Assembly (NCBI RefSeq): GCF_019704315.1
Contig: NZ_AP024597.1
Location: 2,294,001 to 2,358,000 of the forward strand
Direction: 5' to 3'
DNA: 64,000 bases
Source of the DNA: Stygiolobus caldivivus
GTDB taxonomy: Archaea > Thermoproteota > Thermoprotei_A > Sulfolobales > Sulfolobaceae
Part shown: positions 35,977 to 45,624 of the stretch, one piece after another
Layout: each line of letters opens with the position of its first letter
Position numbering within the stretch: the first letter of the stretch is position 1
The notes under the pieces: model-generated
What the model saw: only the letters and a program-made list of their open reading frames with translations
The model's database searches: none
Told to the model about the DNA's origin: nothing
Translations under genes and position numbers: made by a program

Positions 35977-36916
35977 TAATCTTTAATTTATATATTATAA
36001 TTTAATAACTTTTTATCTTATTTTTAAATATTATATACTCTTAAATGTTAAATCTGTTAATATTAATGTAGAAAGAAATAATAATTTGATTAACTATATT
36101 TTCTTATTACCTCTGCGTTTCCTATAATATTTATGTTTTAATTTCTATTCCTAGCTCCTCGTATCCCGGGCTGGCTTACCCATTCAGTCTTTTCAATGGA
36201 GCTATATCTCAATTAACTCATTTTCACTGGTAATACCAAGGTCTGGTATTATACGTTTTTTGTGAATGTTCTTTATAAAAGAGATAAAAGAACTATAACT
36301 ATTATAAAAAATACATCGAATAAATATAAAAAACTACTTTAACTATTACAGTATATATAAATATGTTTATCCGACTTTATCTCGCTAGACTTTATCTTAA
36401 CAGTTTAAGTATCTCTTTGTAATAATTTAGTATAGATAAAAATTCTTTATTGAGTATTTAATACTAAATAGTTATTTCATTTCTGGGCTATCTCAAGGGT
36501 TATTTATTCAACGAGTAATATCAATTACAATATTACCACGATTAGCATTATAAATATAGAATATTAAAAATATTTTAACTATGTAATATGGTATATATTA
36601 TACGTATTTATTCCATGTGATTTAATGCTGATTCATAATTTAAAAACAGCCTAATATCAAATATATTCTATGTTTATACCACATAAATTTATAATAATTA
36701 CAACATTAAAATTACAATTATTTTTATGTCTTCCTATTTGATAAGTATATTTATTATATTACTGTTTAGCCCCAAAAGTGAAAATAGTCTTAGATAGGGG
36801 ATTGGTATATTGCTGGTTTTAGCATAGTTGACAAGGTTAACTCCTTAATGAAGTGGCTTTCCCTTATCTTTATAAACAAGTTAATGCTTTTTACCTCTCT
36901 AAAGACATAACAGTAT
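35977..36916. other. 940-base AT-rich region without a gene
   Basis: Very AT-rich. One clear dyad, TAATACCA-AGGTC-TGGTATTA (36231-36251), is followed by ACGTTTTTT and looks like a terminator or operator. The remainder holds many T and A runs and stop codons in all frames. No tRNA, C/D or repeat structure is visible apart from the dyad. Confidence 0.4.
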
Positions 36917-37234
36917 ATGGCAATTATCACAAAAAAGATCCATAAGAAAAATGATGGAGGAATTGTTTGGATATCAATTGATGAAGTACCGCCTATCATT
37001 AAAGATACCAGTGTTGTAGACGGTGGGTTTTTTATTAGGATATCTGACGATAAGGGAGATAAAGTAATTAGATTATCAGACCAAGAAGCTATAGATATAG
37101 CACACAGAATAATAGAAGCCTATAAGAGACACATAAATGAATATCCCAGGCTTAGCCAAAAAGCGTATGAAGAGTACAAAAGAAAAAACCAGAACCCATC
37201 AGAAAGTGAAGACATCGATAATGAGGATTTTTAA
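36917..37234 (+). CDS. hypothetical protein
   Basis: 105 residues. It opens with two beta strands (GGIVWISIDEVPP, DGGFFIRISDDKGDKVIRL). A helix (QEAIDIAHRIIEAYKRHI) and a charged acidic tail (NPSESEDIDNEDF) follow. Probably a small cytoplasmic protein; no family is recognised. ATG start. Confidence 0.5.
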   Translation: MAIITKKIHKKNDGGIVWISIDEVPPIIKDTSVVDGGFFIRISDDKGDKVIRLSDQEAIDIAHRIIEAYKRHINEYPRLSQKAYEEYKRKNQNPSESEDIDNEDF

Positions 37235-37249
37235 CATAATGTGGATTTG

Positions 37250-37540
37250 GGGCTGAAGCCTCCTTCAGCGATGAATACCTCCTTATAGAAACGTTTTTAT
37301 ACTTTTTTGACCTTGCATGTGAGGGCTAGGTCCTGACCTAGAGATTGGGGGGATCCTTTAGCCTGTAGAGAGAAAACCACCGTAACCACACACGGGACAT
37401 TACAAAACGGTACCGTTAGGTGACCTCGGCAGCGGGCGAAGGGGTTCGAGGTTTCTCTGGGTAACAGGGAACCTTTATCGCTAGATGGAAGTGCTCCGTC
37501 CGCGAGGGCTTGGCAGTCCACCTGCCGAGCTTAACTCAGT
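37250..37540 (-). mobile_element. GC-rich relic, TnpB-type element end or structured RNA
   Basis: About 250 bases are clearly GC-richer than the surroundings. A perfect hairpin GCTGAAG-CCTC-CTTCAGC (37252-37269) resembles the right-end hairpin of IS200/IS605 elements. Minus-strand frames contain CPVCGYGG and a 74-codon frame (37297-37521) ending GQDLALTCKVKKV, a possible decayed tnpB end. Other hairpins are CTAGGT-CCTG-ACCTAG (about 37325-37340), GACCTCG...CGAGGTT and GCTTGGCAG-TCCAC-CTGCCGAGC (about 37508-37530). A TATA-like TTTTTATAC at 37294-37302 would start a rightward RNA near 37322. It does not match SRP or RNase P RNA by motif. Confidence 0.35.
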
Positions 37541-37627
37541 ACTTACCGTTTACATTATACAAGTTAGCGTATGTTTTATCAATCGTTCAGAAAAAATTTT
37601 TAAGATAGTAAATACTAAAATAAGTAT

Positions 37628-37969
37628 ATGGTTTGGAAGGAATTAAAGGACACTATGAAAGAAACCGTAAAGGAGATGGTAGAAACTGGTAAAGAGGTAG
37701 GAAAAGCATCAATGACTGCCTCCTCAGGGATAATAAAGGACGGATTAGAAGTAAGTAAACAAGTTGCTAAAGCCTCCATAGAGTTAGGTAAAACAGCAGA
37801 AAAGGAATTTAAAGGCACGACCAAAGAAGCTGTATATGTTACAAGAGACCTAATCAGCGAGTTTAAGGACAATGCTAAAGACGCATTGCAAGGTCCTATA
37901 AGGGAAATGAAAAATCTGGGAGAAAGAGAAGAAAAGAGAGAAGAAAATAAGGAGAAAGAGAAGAAATAA
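37628..37969 (+). CDS. helical, LEA-like hypothetical protein
   Basis: 113 residues, Lys/Glu/Ala/Thr-rich and almost wholly helical with 11-residue-like repeats (EVGKASMTASSGIIKD, EVSKQVAKASIELGK), then a charged tail EKREENKEKEKK. The composition resembles apolipoprotein/LEA-like proteins that coat membranes or protect macromolecules under stress. Function unknown. A TTTTTAAGA block lies about 27 bases before the ATG. Confidence 0.6.
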   Translation: MVWKELKDTMKETVKEMVETGKEVGKASMTASSGIIKDGLEVSKQVAKASIELGKTAEKEFKGTTKEAVYVTRDLISEFKDNAKDALQGPIREMKNLGEREEKREENKEKEKK

Positions 37970-37996
37970 AAACACAGCCCCGCATTTTTTAGATAG

Positions 37997-38650
37997 TTAA
38001 AGTTTGAACGGGAACTTTTCCATTTTATACGCAGAGTCCCAGAACATGAACTCGAACATTGATGCAAGTCTGAAATGCCTTTTAACCTCTAGCTCCTGCT
38101 CATGTGTCAGTTCAAAACTGTTTACTATATCAATAACGGCCTTAACGCCTTTTTCGTATTCCTCCCCTCCGTAGGTCTCTATCCACCTCTGGTATAGCTT
38201 ATTGGGACTCCCCTTTTTTACCAACTCTTTCCCCACTTCCATGTATATCCAATAACACGGCAGTACCGCACTTACCCCCTCGTAATAGGGCCGTGAGAAG
38301 ACAACAGAAGTTATGTAAGAAGTGTAAAGTAGGTTAGTAGGAGATATTTCTACTTTCTCAGGGTCTATTTTCCACTCTGAAAAAAAGTACTTATGTAACT
38401 CTTTTTCGACCTCCATTGCGTGAGTGATATGAGTCGCGAAGAGGAGTGTCTGTTCCTGCTCTAAAGCTTTAGCGGAAAGTACAGCTAAAGCCCTAGAAAA
38501 CGACTTTAAGTAATGGTAATCCTGAACGATATAGTACTTGAACTTTTCCTCTTCTAGCGTCCCGTCAGTTAGACCTTGTATGAAAGGGTGAGACAATATC
38601 CCTTGATAAATGTCCTTTATTTCGTCCCAGAGTACTTGGCTCCTACTCAT
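37997..38650 (-). CDS. tenA: TenA family thiaminase II/aminopyrimidine hydrolase
   Basis: 217 residues, all-helical TenA fold. The characteristic opening is [20 protein letters not shown] (key part), followed by [15 protein letters not shown] and [13 protein letters not shown]. The active-site Cys is likely that of LPCYW and the catalytic glutamate is near the C-terminus. The enzyme salvages degraded thiamine pyrimidines. No other thiamine genes adjoin. ATG start. Confidence 0.88.
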   Translation of the reverse strand: MSRSQVLWDEIKDIYQGILSHPFIQGLTDGTLEEEKFKYYIVQDYHYLKSFSRALAVLSAKALEQEQTLLFATHITHAMEVEKELHKYFFSEWKIDPEKVEISPTNLLYTSYITSVVFSRPYYEGVSAVLPCYWIYMEVGKELVKKGSPNKLYQRWIETYGGEEYEKGVKAVIDIVNSFELTHEQELEVKRHFRLASMFEFMFWDSAYKMEKFPFKL

Positions 38651-38798
38651 TCTCAGAGTACTTTAGTCAAACATGCTTATATCCCTATTATAATAAAATC
38701 ATCTCGTGGATAATTTTAGCTAAGATAGGCTTGGGATTTCGTAAATTAGTACCGCATGGCAACTATTAAGGAAGACAAAATAAAATTAGGAGGGGGTG

Positions 38799-38851
38799 AC
38801 CCGTGGCGGAATTAGAAATAATTAGATGCAAGGATAAGTTACGCCACGGGT
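38799..38851. repeat. inverted repeat with 10-bp arms
   Basis: ACCCGTGGCG (38799-38808) pairs perfectly with CGCCACGGGT (38842-38851) around a 33-base loop. A perfect GGTGA ribosome-site-like sequence and GTG lie at its edge, and a 16-codon frame crosses it. It may be the right-end hairpin of the relic ending at 38905. Confidence 0.6.
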
Positions 38852-38904
38852 AAACAATAGCCTGCTTTTTAACACATCTACTCCTGCAACCGGGATCTTT
38901 AAGT

Positions 38905-39021
38905 TTACTCACCCTTATGTTTTATTTCGGGCTTAGGGCCAAACTTCCGGTACTGTTTCGAGGCAGACAAGCTCCTCCTGGGGCTTTGCTCCCAAAGGAG
39001 TTTAAGGCCTCCACCAGTCAT
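38905..39021 (-). pseudogene. possible transposon-gene tail
   Basis: A 38-codon frame from ATG 39021 (MTGGGLKLLWEQSPRRSL...KPEIKHKGE) has ordinary codon use but no start signal, and a different minus frame of the same DNA also reads protein-like (PQEELVCLETVPEVWP). Hairpins follow on the 3' side. It resembles the decayed end of a Sulfolobales transposase; the family cannot be proved from this sequence. Confidence 0.3.
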
Positions 39022-39162
39022 GTCCATATTACTCAGGCTTAGCTATTACGCTTTATGTAAGGCGATAAATCACTTGTCAACATAAGCTACAATATCCTAC
39101 TTAACTTGCTCTTTGACGCAACCTAACTTATGGACGTCCTTTCACACCTTTACAATATATAT

Positions 39163-39243
39163 TCCAAAGGGTTTTACGCAAATTTCACGGTTTGTCGGAG
39201 ACCGTTAGAGCAGTTGATGACCTTGGGTTAGATATAGAGTAAT
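39163..39243 (+). pseudogene. fragment of an oligopeptide ABC transporter ATPase
   Basis: The plus strand reads KFHGLSETVRAVDDLGLDIE then a stop. VRAVDDLGLDI is the conserved N-terminal strand of OppD/OppF ATPases (compare VKALDDINLEI in dppF here). The adjacent frame reads YSKGFYANFT, so the piece is probably frameshifted. No Walker A follows. Short relic, low confidence. Confidence 0.3.
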
Positions 39244-39890
39244 CTTCTAATAAAATTTGATCGGAAGAATTTTGTTTAACTTACAGTTATTTTTACTTAA
39301 TGGGTAAATCGTTTCAGAGCTATCTCTTTTCCCCACTATCCGTGGGTTATACCCAAGTTAAGTATTACTTTCAACTCTGGATATGGTAGAGTATACCTCT
39401 ATTTCATCTGGAGTCGAGGAGTTTTTACTTCTCTTTATAAAGATAACATAATACTCTGTCAAGTTAACTGCAAATTAACTGAACAAAATGGCGTAACCTT
39501 GTCGAACACCGTAGATTGTCAAGTCACCATATAAGATCATTAAAATTACCCTAAAAATAAGCATTTGTGGAGTTCAACTGGAATAGCAATTTTAGGTTAT
39601 ATTTATGGAAATAATTGTAATTCTACTAAATACAACATTTTTTGTCAATTATATCCGATAAAGTGAAGATTTAATGAATTTTTATCATATCAAGAAAACA
39701 TATAACGTGAGAATTAACGTGTATAGACTCTAGACTAATGTATTTTTTCATTATTAAAAATAAATAAGGAAGGAAGAAAATAACATAATTGGAAAAGAAA
39801 AGTAAAGCCTAATACTAAAAGGGATCCCTCAGCAAATTCTAAATTAAAATAAGGCATAAAAACAGCGTGCAACTGCGTAATAACGTTCAA
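39244..39890. other. 647-base region without a gene
   Basis: AT-rich with scattered small dyads, the best being GGGT-TAT-ACCC near 39350. No frame, RNA or repeat can be supported. Confidence 0.4.
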
Positions 39891-40505
39891 TTAACTTTCA
39901 ATCCTAATTCTCGGTAGTTCCCATTTATACTTTATGGCTAGTACACGTATAGTTAAAGCCAGCAAAAAACTTACTGTAGTAGCCAATAGGTCAGAATAGC
40001 CTAAATAACGTAGAGCATAATAAATTACAGACCCTAAGATCGCGACAGTCGCATAAAAGTCCTTTGTAAGGACTAGTGGAATCTCGTTAGATAACACGTC
40101 CCTTATTACGCCTCCGCCTGTAGAAGTCAAAACTCCGACGGCTACCACTAAAAGGACGTCGCTAGATACTGAGTAAGCTAAAGAAGAACCTGCTGCAGCG
40201 AAAGCCGCCAAGCCTATTGCATCTGCGTATAATAAAGGCTTCTGGACGTGAGAAAAAATTTTGTAAAAGATAAACGTAAATAGACTGGACAGTAGGGCTA
40301 CTGTAGGATAGGGCAAGTAAGTTAAGTTTGTTGGAGGAGTCTTACCAAGGAGCAAGTCTGCTATAATTCCGCCCCCTAATGCTGTAGAAAAGCCGAGGAC
40401 TAGCACTCCCAATAAGTCCATGTTCTTCCTTATGCCTTTTATAGCCCCAGACACAGAGAAAGCCACGATCCCGATATAATTAGTAATGTCGAGTACAAGG
40501 TTCAT
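39891..40505 (-). CDS. TRIC-type cation channel (UPF0126 family)
   Basis: 204 residues with seven membrane segments in two related halves. Each half carries the glycine motif: TALGGGIIADLLLGKTPP in the first and STGGGVIRDVLSNEIP in the second. These match the prokaryotic TRIC potassium-permeable trimeric channels, characterised from Sulfolobus species. The gene stands alone in a gene-poor region. ATG start at 40505. Confidence 0.88.
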   Translation of the reverse strand: MNLVLDITNYIGIVAFSVSGAIKGIRKNMDLLGVLVLGFSTALGGGIIADLLLGKTPPTNLTYLPYPTVALLSSLFTFIFYKIFSHVQKPLLYADAIGLAAFAAAGSSLAYSVSSDVLLVVAVGVLTSTGGGVIRDVLSNEIPLVLTKDFYATVAILGSVIYYALRYLGYSDLLATTVSFLLALTIRVLAIKYKWELPRIRIES

Positions 40506-40897
40506 TATGGTCTATTAGGCTTGTGGTTTTAGCCGTTATAACATTTACTGAATAAGTTGTGTTAAAAATAAACCCCACAGAAAAATATTTTATCAGGCTT
40601 CAAAAAGCAGGGTCTTTTAATTAACTTATTGAAAGTTTATGTGCAATAAATCTTAAAATATTCTGTTAGTTTTTAGATTTTATACTTAATAAAAATATAT
40701 AAAATGTAAGGATTTTATGTAAACTGTTTCCTTAATTAGATTAGCCAAGGCGTGAATGGTAGATTTATATTTTATAAGTAATGCTAACGCACTAAGCTGG
40801 ATATGCTGTATTCATAGAATAACATAACGAGGATTTTGCACAGTAAAGTTATTTTAAAAGAATTTCTGGAATTACTTTAAAACGGACTTTAGGTTAA
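40506..40897. other. 392-base AT-rich region without a gene
   Basis: Only AT-rich sequence, including the promoter side of the TRIC gene. No credible frame or structure. Confidence 0.4.
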
Positions 40898-41233
40898 TTA
40901 CTCTTCACAACGTTCTAATTCTTTTGTTGGCTCGGATCCTTCGCCTATCTGTACTATTAGCAATACTTGGTTAGTGTTATTGTCTTGATTGATAAACGTA
41001 AAAATCTCTCTATCGGGAAAGATCTCATTTACAGCCCTAGTTATTTTCTCAGCATCTTCACATGATGGTACAATAAAGATTATTGATTTAAGAGGTATTG
41101 AACTTAACACTAATCTGAAAAATTTACTATAATCGCTAATTAACGTTTTTGAAAACTGCTTCACTATTAATTTACTTTTATTTATGCCTACTATTCTCAA
41201 TATATCAATAAATTCATCTATCCTAACTGACAT
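40898..41233 (-). CDS. hypothetical protein
   Basis: 111 residues, soluble: an N-terminal helical half and a Rossmann-like strand (SIIFIVPSCEDAEKITRA) with a second strand (QVLLIVQIG), ending in an acidic tail. No family recognised. ATG start. Confidence 0.5.
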   Translation of the reverse strand: MSVRIDEFIDILRIVGINKSKLIVKQFSKTLISDYSKFFRLVLSSIPLKSIIFIVPSCEDAEKITRAVNEIFPDREIFTFINQDNNTNQVLLIVQIGEGSEPTKELERCEE

Positions 41234-42172
41234 ATAATGTAAATGCGTGTGACTACTATATAAAGTTTCATTAAATCCCGTTTAAAACTAAACACTTATT
41301 ATTTTGATATTGAAAAGATTTTTAACTTTTTATTTATTCTTCATTAATTTAAGAATTTTTAAATAACTATATAAATTAGTTTATAAATAGGTGCAATTAC
41401 AGTATTTTACCCTTAACTTTATGATTTAACTAAAGAAAAATTCGGATAATGTAATAGACTAAAATTAATTTTCAGCTCCCTTTATGTCTTTTACAGTTGG
41501 TTTATATATTTCCTATAGCTTTAAAATCCAACCTACCCCCAATATGCTAAGTCGCCTAGGGGACTACGTTACAGTTTAGACCAAAAGTCGGGCATGGATA
41601 TCAAAGAGCCCCCAGAATAACACAAAACTTTCTGTATTCCAAGGAGAAAGTCCTTATCACTTAAAGCCCTACGGGTGTAGTCGTAATTATAGAAATACAT
41701 GGTATTTAACCATATATTCCTCTAATGCTAAAATGTTTAGCTAATCATGGGCGGATAAACTTAGAATATTTTAGGTAAATAATAGCACCGCATAGAAGGT
41801 TTCTCACAGACAAAATATTTTCACGGATATTAACAATAAAATTAAAATCTGCCCAAGTCAAAGGCTGGAGAGAAAGATAGCTTTAAATCTGTCCAGTAAT
41901 AGTGACGAGAAAACCTTTTGCCCTTAGATATTTTAACAAAGTATAAAAAGCAATGGTTTCGTTTCTATAACCTCCTTTAGGTGTTATACCCGAACTAGAG
42001 CATGAACTTAAGATGAAATTTAAAAACCATCGGGTTCTCATGCATTTAACGCAAAATGAAATATAATAGGTACCCCACAAATATTTAGGGTAATACTCAA
42101 CCGCTAAGGTTTTCCAACAAACGCTGTTCAGGATAAAAATCGGCGAAAAGAAATAAAGGTTAAAGCAGGCAC
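41234..42172. other. 939-base gap with a small protein-like frame
   Basis: Mostly AT-rich. On the minus strand 41569-41700 reads as 43 codons from ATG (YDYTRRALSDKDFLLGIQ, GGSLISMPDFWSKL), with good composition but no known family and no start signal. A second open frame (41883-42080, minus) has no support. On the plus strand TTTATATATTTCC (about 41500) is a good TATA box and GC-richer sequence follows, so a short transcript is possible. Confidence 0.35.
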
Positions 42173-43600
42173 TTAAACTGTGCCTTCTGATGCTTGAGCT
42201 CTAATTTCCTTGCCCCTTATAGCGGAGAGGACTAATGCGACTGCCAGTATCCCTACAGAGACCAGAAAAGCCGAATGTAGGCCCGTAATAAACTTGGTGG
42301 CTACACCCCCTATCAGGTCAGAAGTACCTAGGAACACTTCAAAAGCCACATAACGGGGTACAGTTAAAGATGCCACAGTTATAGAAATTACGTAGCTCAG
42401 GAGTATCCCAGTATTACTTAAAGTCCTCAACATACCTGATACGCTACCGTAGGCGTGCTTAGGAGTGTTAGCCATAACGGCACTGTTATTAGCAGGGTAG
42501 AATAGCGACGAACCTATACCACCTATTACTGAAATAAATATTATGTCTATAAGGGGAGTTGTTAAACTCAACAAATGAGAGTAGAGAAAGGAGACAAAAG
42601 CCATTAAGCCTATCCCGATTGTGGCTGGGATCCTCGACCCGATCTTATCTGAGAGCCTACCTGCTAAAGGACCTATCATGCCTGCTATCACATAACCCGG
42701 GACTAAGAGTAACGAAGCGTTGAGCGGAGATAACCCCCTTATCCCCTGAAGGTACATTATAAGAAGGAAAGCCGTAGATAAGTAACCCGTACTTTGGAGG
42801 AACGAAGCAAAAAGGGAAGACGTCAGGACTCTGTTTTTGAATATCTTAAAATCTATAAGGGGAGACTTGACCCTCTGTTCGACAATTACGAAGGGGATCA
42901 ACAGAAGTAGCCCTATAGTGAGAGGGATCTCATTTTTTAATGCTAACCCTTCTCCTGCAATATCTGCACTCCCATAAGTAATTAGTGCTAGTGAAGAACC
43001 AAAGAGCAAAATCCCGTATATATCTATATCCCTCTTTACTTTATTTACGTCTTTTACGACTTTAAAACCTAGTATTGATGCAGCTATACCTATAGGGACG
43101 TTGATGTAAAATATATACCTCCAACCTATTAATGTAGTTATTATACCTCCTAAGACTATACCCAGTATAGCCCCTACATTCCACCCTATAGAAGTATATC
43201 CAAAAGCTTTTCCTCTCGTATTTGGAGGAAAATTATCTGATATAATTGCACCGCTATTAGCCTGCATCATTGAAGCACCGAGAGCCTGGACACCCCTAGA
43301 ACCAATTAGGAAATAAGCAGACGGAGAAGCACCGCATAACGCTGAACCGATCGTAAAGACGATAAAACCTAAGTTATATATTCTAGCCCTACCGTATGAG
43401 TCCCCTAGCCGACCTAACTGGGTCGTAAGTACGGCTACCTCTAACAGATAGATCAGGATTATCCAGATCATTGTAAATAGGTCTGAATGGAGGTCGGTGA
43501 CTATTGTAGGTAATGCTAAGATTACTATTGTAGAATCGACAGCCCCCATCAAGACCCCTAAAACGACTACTACCAAGAGTAACGATTTGTTTGACGCCAT
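42173..43600 (-). CDS. MFS transporter, DHA2 (14-segment drug exporter) type
   Basis: 475 residues with about 14 membrane segments. The first helix has [14 protein letters not shown], the DHA2 signature, and the loop after helix 2 has [12 protein letters not shown], motif A. Helix 5 carries [18 protein letters not shown], the antiporter motif C region. It is of the EmrB/QacA kind that exports drugs or metabolites by proton exchange. No regulator adjoins. ATG start. Confidence 0.88.
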   Translation of the reverse strand: MASNKSLLLVVVVLGVLMGAVDSTIVILALPTIVTDLHSDLFTMIWIILIYLLEVAVLTTQLGRLGDSYGRARIYNLGFIVFTIGSALCGASPSAYFLIGSRGVQALGASMMQANSGAIISDNFPPNTRGKAFGYTSIGWNVGAILGIVLGGIITTLIGWRYIFYINVPIGIAASILGFKVVKDVNKVKRDIDIYGILLFGSSLALITYGSADIAGEGLALKNEIPLTIGLLLLIPFVIVEQRVKSPLIDFKIFKNRVLTSSLFASFLQSTGYLSTAFLLIMYLQGIRGLSPLNASLLLVPGYVIAGMIGPLAGRLSDKIGSRIPATIGIGLMAFVSFLYSHLLSLTTPLIDIIFISVIGGIGSSLFYPANNSAVMANTPKHAYGSVSGMLRTLSNTGILLSYVISITVASLTVPRYVAFEVFLGTSDLIGGVATKFITGLHSAFLVSVGILAVALVLSAIRGKEIRAQASEGTV

Positions 43601-43716
43601 ACAATATATTTAATCTTAAAATTTAAATTATCTTCTACTAATAAGTTTCTATCTCATAAAAGAAATTTTGGATAAAATTAATAATAAGGGTAAAAAGAAA
43701 TTGAGACCTTTATTTC

Positions 43717-44295
43717 TCATAAGGGACTACCACAGTTAGAACAGAACCTAGCAGTAGGGGGGTTTTGAAAACCACAAGACCTACATATCCTCGCCCCTGA
43801 AAACCCTTGGTAAGGTTGGTTATAGCCCTGATAGGGTTGGGCATAATATGGCCCGTACGCTGGCTGTTGATAACCGTACTGATAACCGAATTGTGGGTTA
43901 GCACTAACAGCCCCGCTATTTACTAGCCTTTCTATTTCGTTCAATGTTTCGTGCTCTATCTCAAGGTTCCATAGGCCTTCAGCACCTTCTATCAAAAGCC
44001 CTATAGGTCCTAAAATTAAGTCCCCTAAAAAAGCCTCTGTAACGTCTTCAGCTTTTACCCAATTAGAGACACCGGTCTCAGCTTCTAAGTAACCTTGTCC
44101 CCCAAAAAGTTTCACTGTAAACGCTCTATCAGCAGCAAAGAGATGCCTTAACATACCTTCTTTCTTAGCTTGGACTATGTAATAATTACCTGCACCGTAG
44201 AACTGTGAGGTGTACCCCTTGTATGAGAACCACTGAAAGAGCTGGGAGGCAAGCATCTGTAAATTGACATTTACACCTTGAAATACTTTTTTCAT
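43717..44295 (-). CDS. AADRA-domain protein with C-terminal zinc ribbon
   Basis: 192 residues. The N-terminal domain (residues 1-127) contains VQAKKEGMLRHLFAADRAFTVKL, TGVSNWVKAEDVTEAFLG and EIERLVNS (given as key fragments), clearly homologous to the gene at 63305-63694. A Tyr/Gln/Pro/Gly-rich linker and a zinc ribbon CRSCG(10)CSNCG follow. The hydrophobic ILGPIGLLIEG might touch a membrane. Function unknown; the layout suggests an adaptor. ATG start. Confidence 0.7.
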   Translation of the reverse strand: MKKVFQGVNVNLQMLASQLFQWFSYKGYTSQFYGAGNYYIVQAKKEGMLRHLFAADRAFTVKLFGGQGYLEAETGVSNWVKAEDVTEAFLGDLILGPIGLLIEGAEGLWNLEIEHETLNEIERLVNSGAVSANPQFGYQYGYQQPAYGPYYAQPYQGYNQPYQGFSGARICRSCGFQNPPTARFCSNCGSPL

Positions 44296-44398
44296 AGGTA
44301 GATCAAGTCTTTTCGAAAACTATTAACTTTTTCTCTGAGATATGTGCCTTGATTAAATCAGTTATTTAAGTATAATTAGAATAAGATATATTGATAAA

Positions 44399-45037
44399 AT
44401 GTCAAACCGTAATAACATGGGTAGTAAGCGACTCTTACTGCTATTAATATCTATTTTGGTATCAGCTGGAGTGCTGGTCACTACGTTATTTCTAGCCCCG
44501 GTATTCATCTCTACACCTATCTCCCCATCAATTAATGCAGGATCGCTAAATGTTATTACACAAGGTAACTGGACGGCGGAGTTTAAGGCGATAATTACTA
44601 GGGAAGGTCCCACTTATACCATTTCATTTAGTAACGGGACTTCGCTCTCTCTTTCAAGTCCAGAATTTGTACGCAGTACGATAGGAAAACTATTAGCAAG
44701 TAATATGGGGCATGAAGAGGACTCATTAAGGTTTTTCCAACTATACATTTATTATTACGTCAACAATTATAATAGTTCTTATTCCATATTAATCATAAAA
44801 GCTTACTTCTCACAAGGCTACCACCAAGTACCCTACCAGCTCTACTTATCCGTACGAGGTGTTAGGGGGGTAGAAGGTCCTTACTACTGGGCCGGAAATT
44901 ACAGTTATTGGGTAGCCTACTCTAACCAGACCTCTTCTACCTCTGTCCTAACTGTTATTAAAACCACTAACTTTACTATTAGTATAGAACAATATAAGTC
45001 AATTTTAGAGTTGGTAACGACATCAAATGACGTGTAA
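44399..45037 (+). CDS. membrane-anchored or secreted hypothetical protein
   Basis: 212 residues with a basic N-terminus and a membrane segment (about residues 11-33), then an external domain with many Asn-X-Ser/Thr sites (NWT, NGT, NSS, NYS, NQT, NFT). No family recognised. ATG start after a TAATTAGA block. It is divergent from the AADRA-domain gene. Confidence 0.55.
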   Translation: MSNRNNMGSKRLLLLLISILVSAGVLVTTLFLAPVFISTPISPSINAGSLNVITQGNWTAEFKAIITREGPTYTISFSNGTSLSLSSPEFVRSTIGKLLASNMGHEEDSLRFFQLYIYYYVNNYNSSYSILIIKAYFSQGYHQVPYQLYLSVRGVRGVEGPYYWAGNYSYWVAYSNQTSSTSVLTVIKTTNFTISIEQYKSILELVTTSNDV

Positions 45038-45076
45038 GTAGGAAATGATACCAAGTAGGTAAACCGGGAACTATAC

Positions 45077-45505
45077 CTAATTAACGTGTTCTCCTCTAAG
45101 CTTAAGCTGTAATTTTCTTATTTTTTCTATCTGTTCCTTGGTGAGGTTACCTAATAGCCAGTCATAATTTAGAGACAATAGAAGTGAAACTATCTTACTC
45201 TTCTCTACATTCCCAGTCTTATATTGTTCGAAAAGTTCTAAGGCTTCCTTAGTCATGAGATAAATCCCCTTATAAACATTTTCTAGTTTTAGGGCTACTT
45301 CAAGCATTTCTTTTTTCGGGACTGCGCATTTAGTGTCCTTCCTATGAAAACCGTGGTGCATAGCCAATGATTGTAAGAGCCGCCTCTCAGCTTTGTAAGC
45401 CCTAAATGCTGAAAGTTTTAGGAGACCATTTTCTAACCGTTCATATGATACTAAGAAATCATTAAAACTCATCCTAGCATAAGTTATCTCATCCCTGATG
45501 GGCAT
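45077..45505 (-). CDS. hypothetical helical protein
   Basis: 142 residues, all helical and basic, with several conserved-looking pairs (RAYKAERRLLQSLAMHHGFHRKD, LLSLNYDWLLGNLTKEQIEK). HEPN-like helical folds are a possibility only. ATG start. It is convergent with the secreted protein gene. Confidence 0.5.
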   Translation of the reverse strand: MPIRDEITYARMSFNDFLVSYERLENGLLKLSAFRAYKAERRLLQSLAMHHGFHRKDTKCAVPKKEMLEVALKLENVYKGIYLMTKEALELFEQYKTGNVEKSKIVSLLLSLNYDWLLGNLTKEQIEKIRKLQLKLRGEHVN

Positions 45506-45624
45506 ATAAGTCCCGTATACTAACTCAGGGATTTTGAATTTTTCGTAAAAAGTTCTAGTCTTACCAGACCACCTTATAACTTACTTCAAATAACTTTTAA
45601 AGTACATAAGAGTAAGCATAAGTT

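Noticed and set aside
37250-37540. SRP RNA or RNase P RNA
   Set aside because: The conserved GGAAGNNAGCA of SRP helix 8 and the GAGGAAAGUC of RNase P are absent on both strands.
41883-42080. 65-codon minus-strand reading frame
   Set aside because: No support beyond openness; kept only in the description of the gap.
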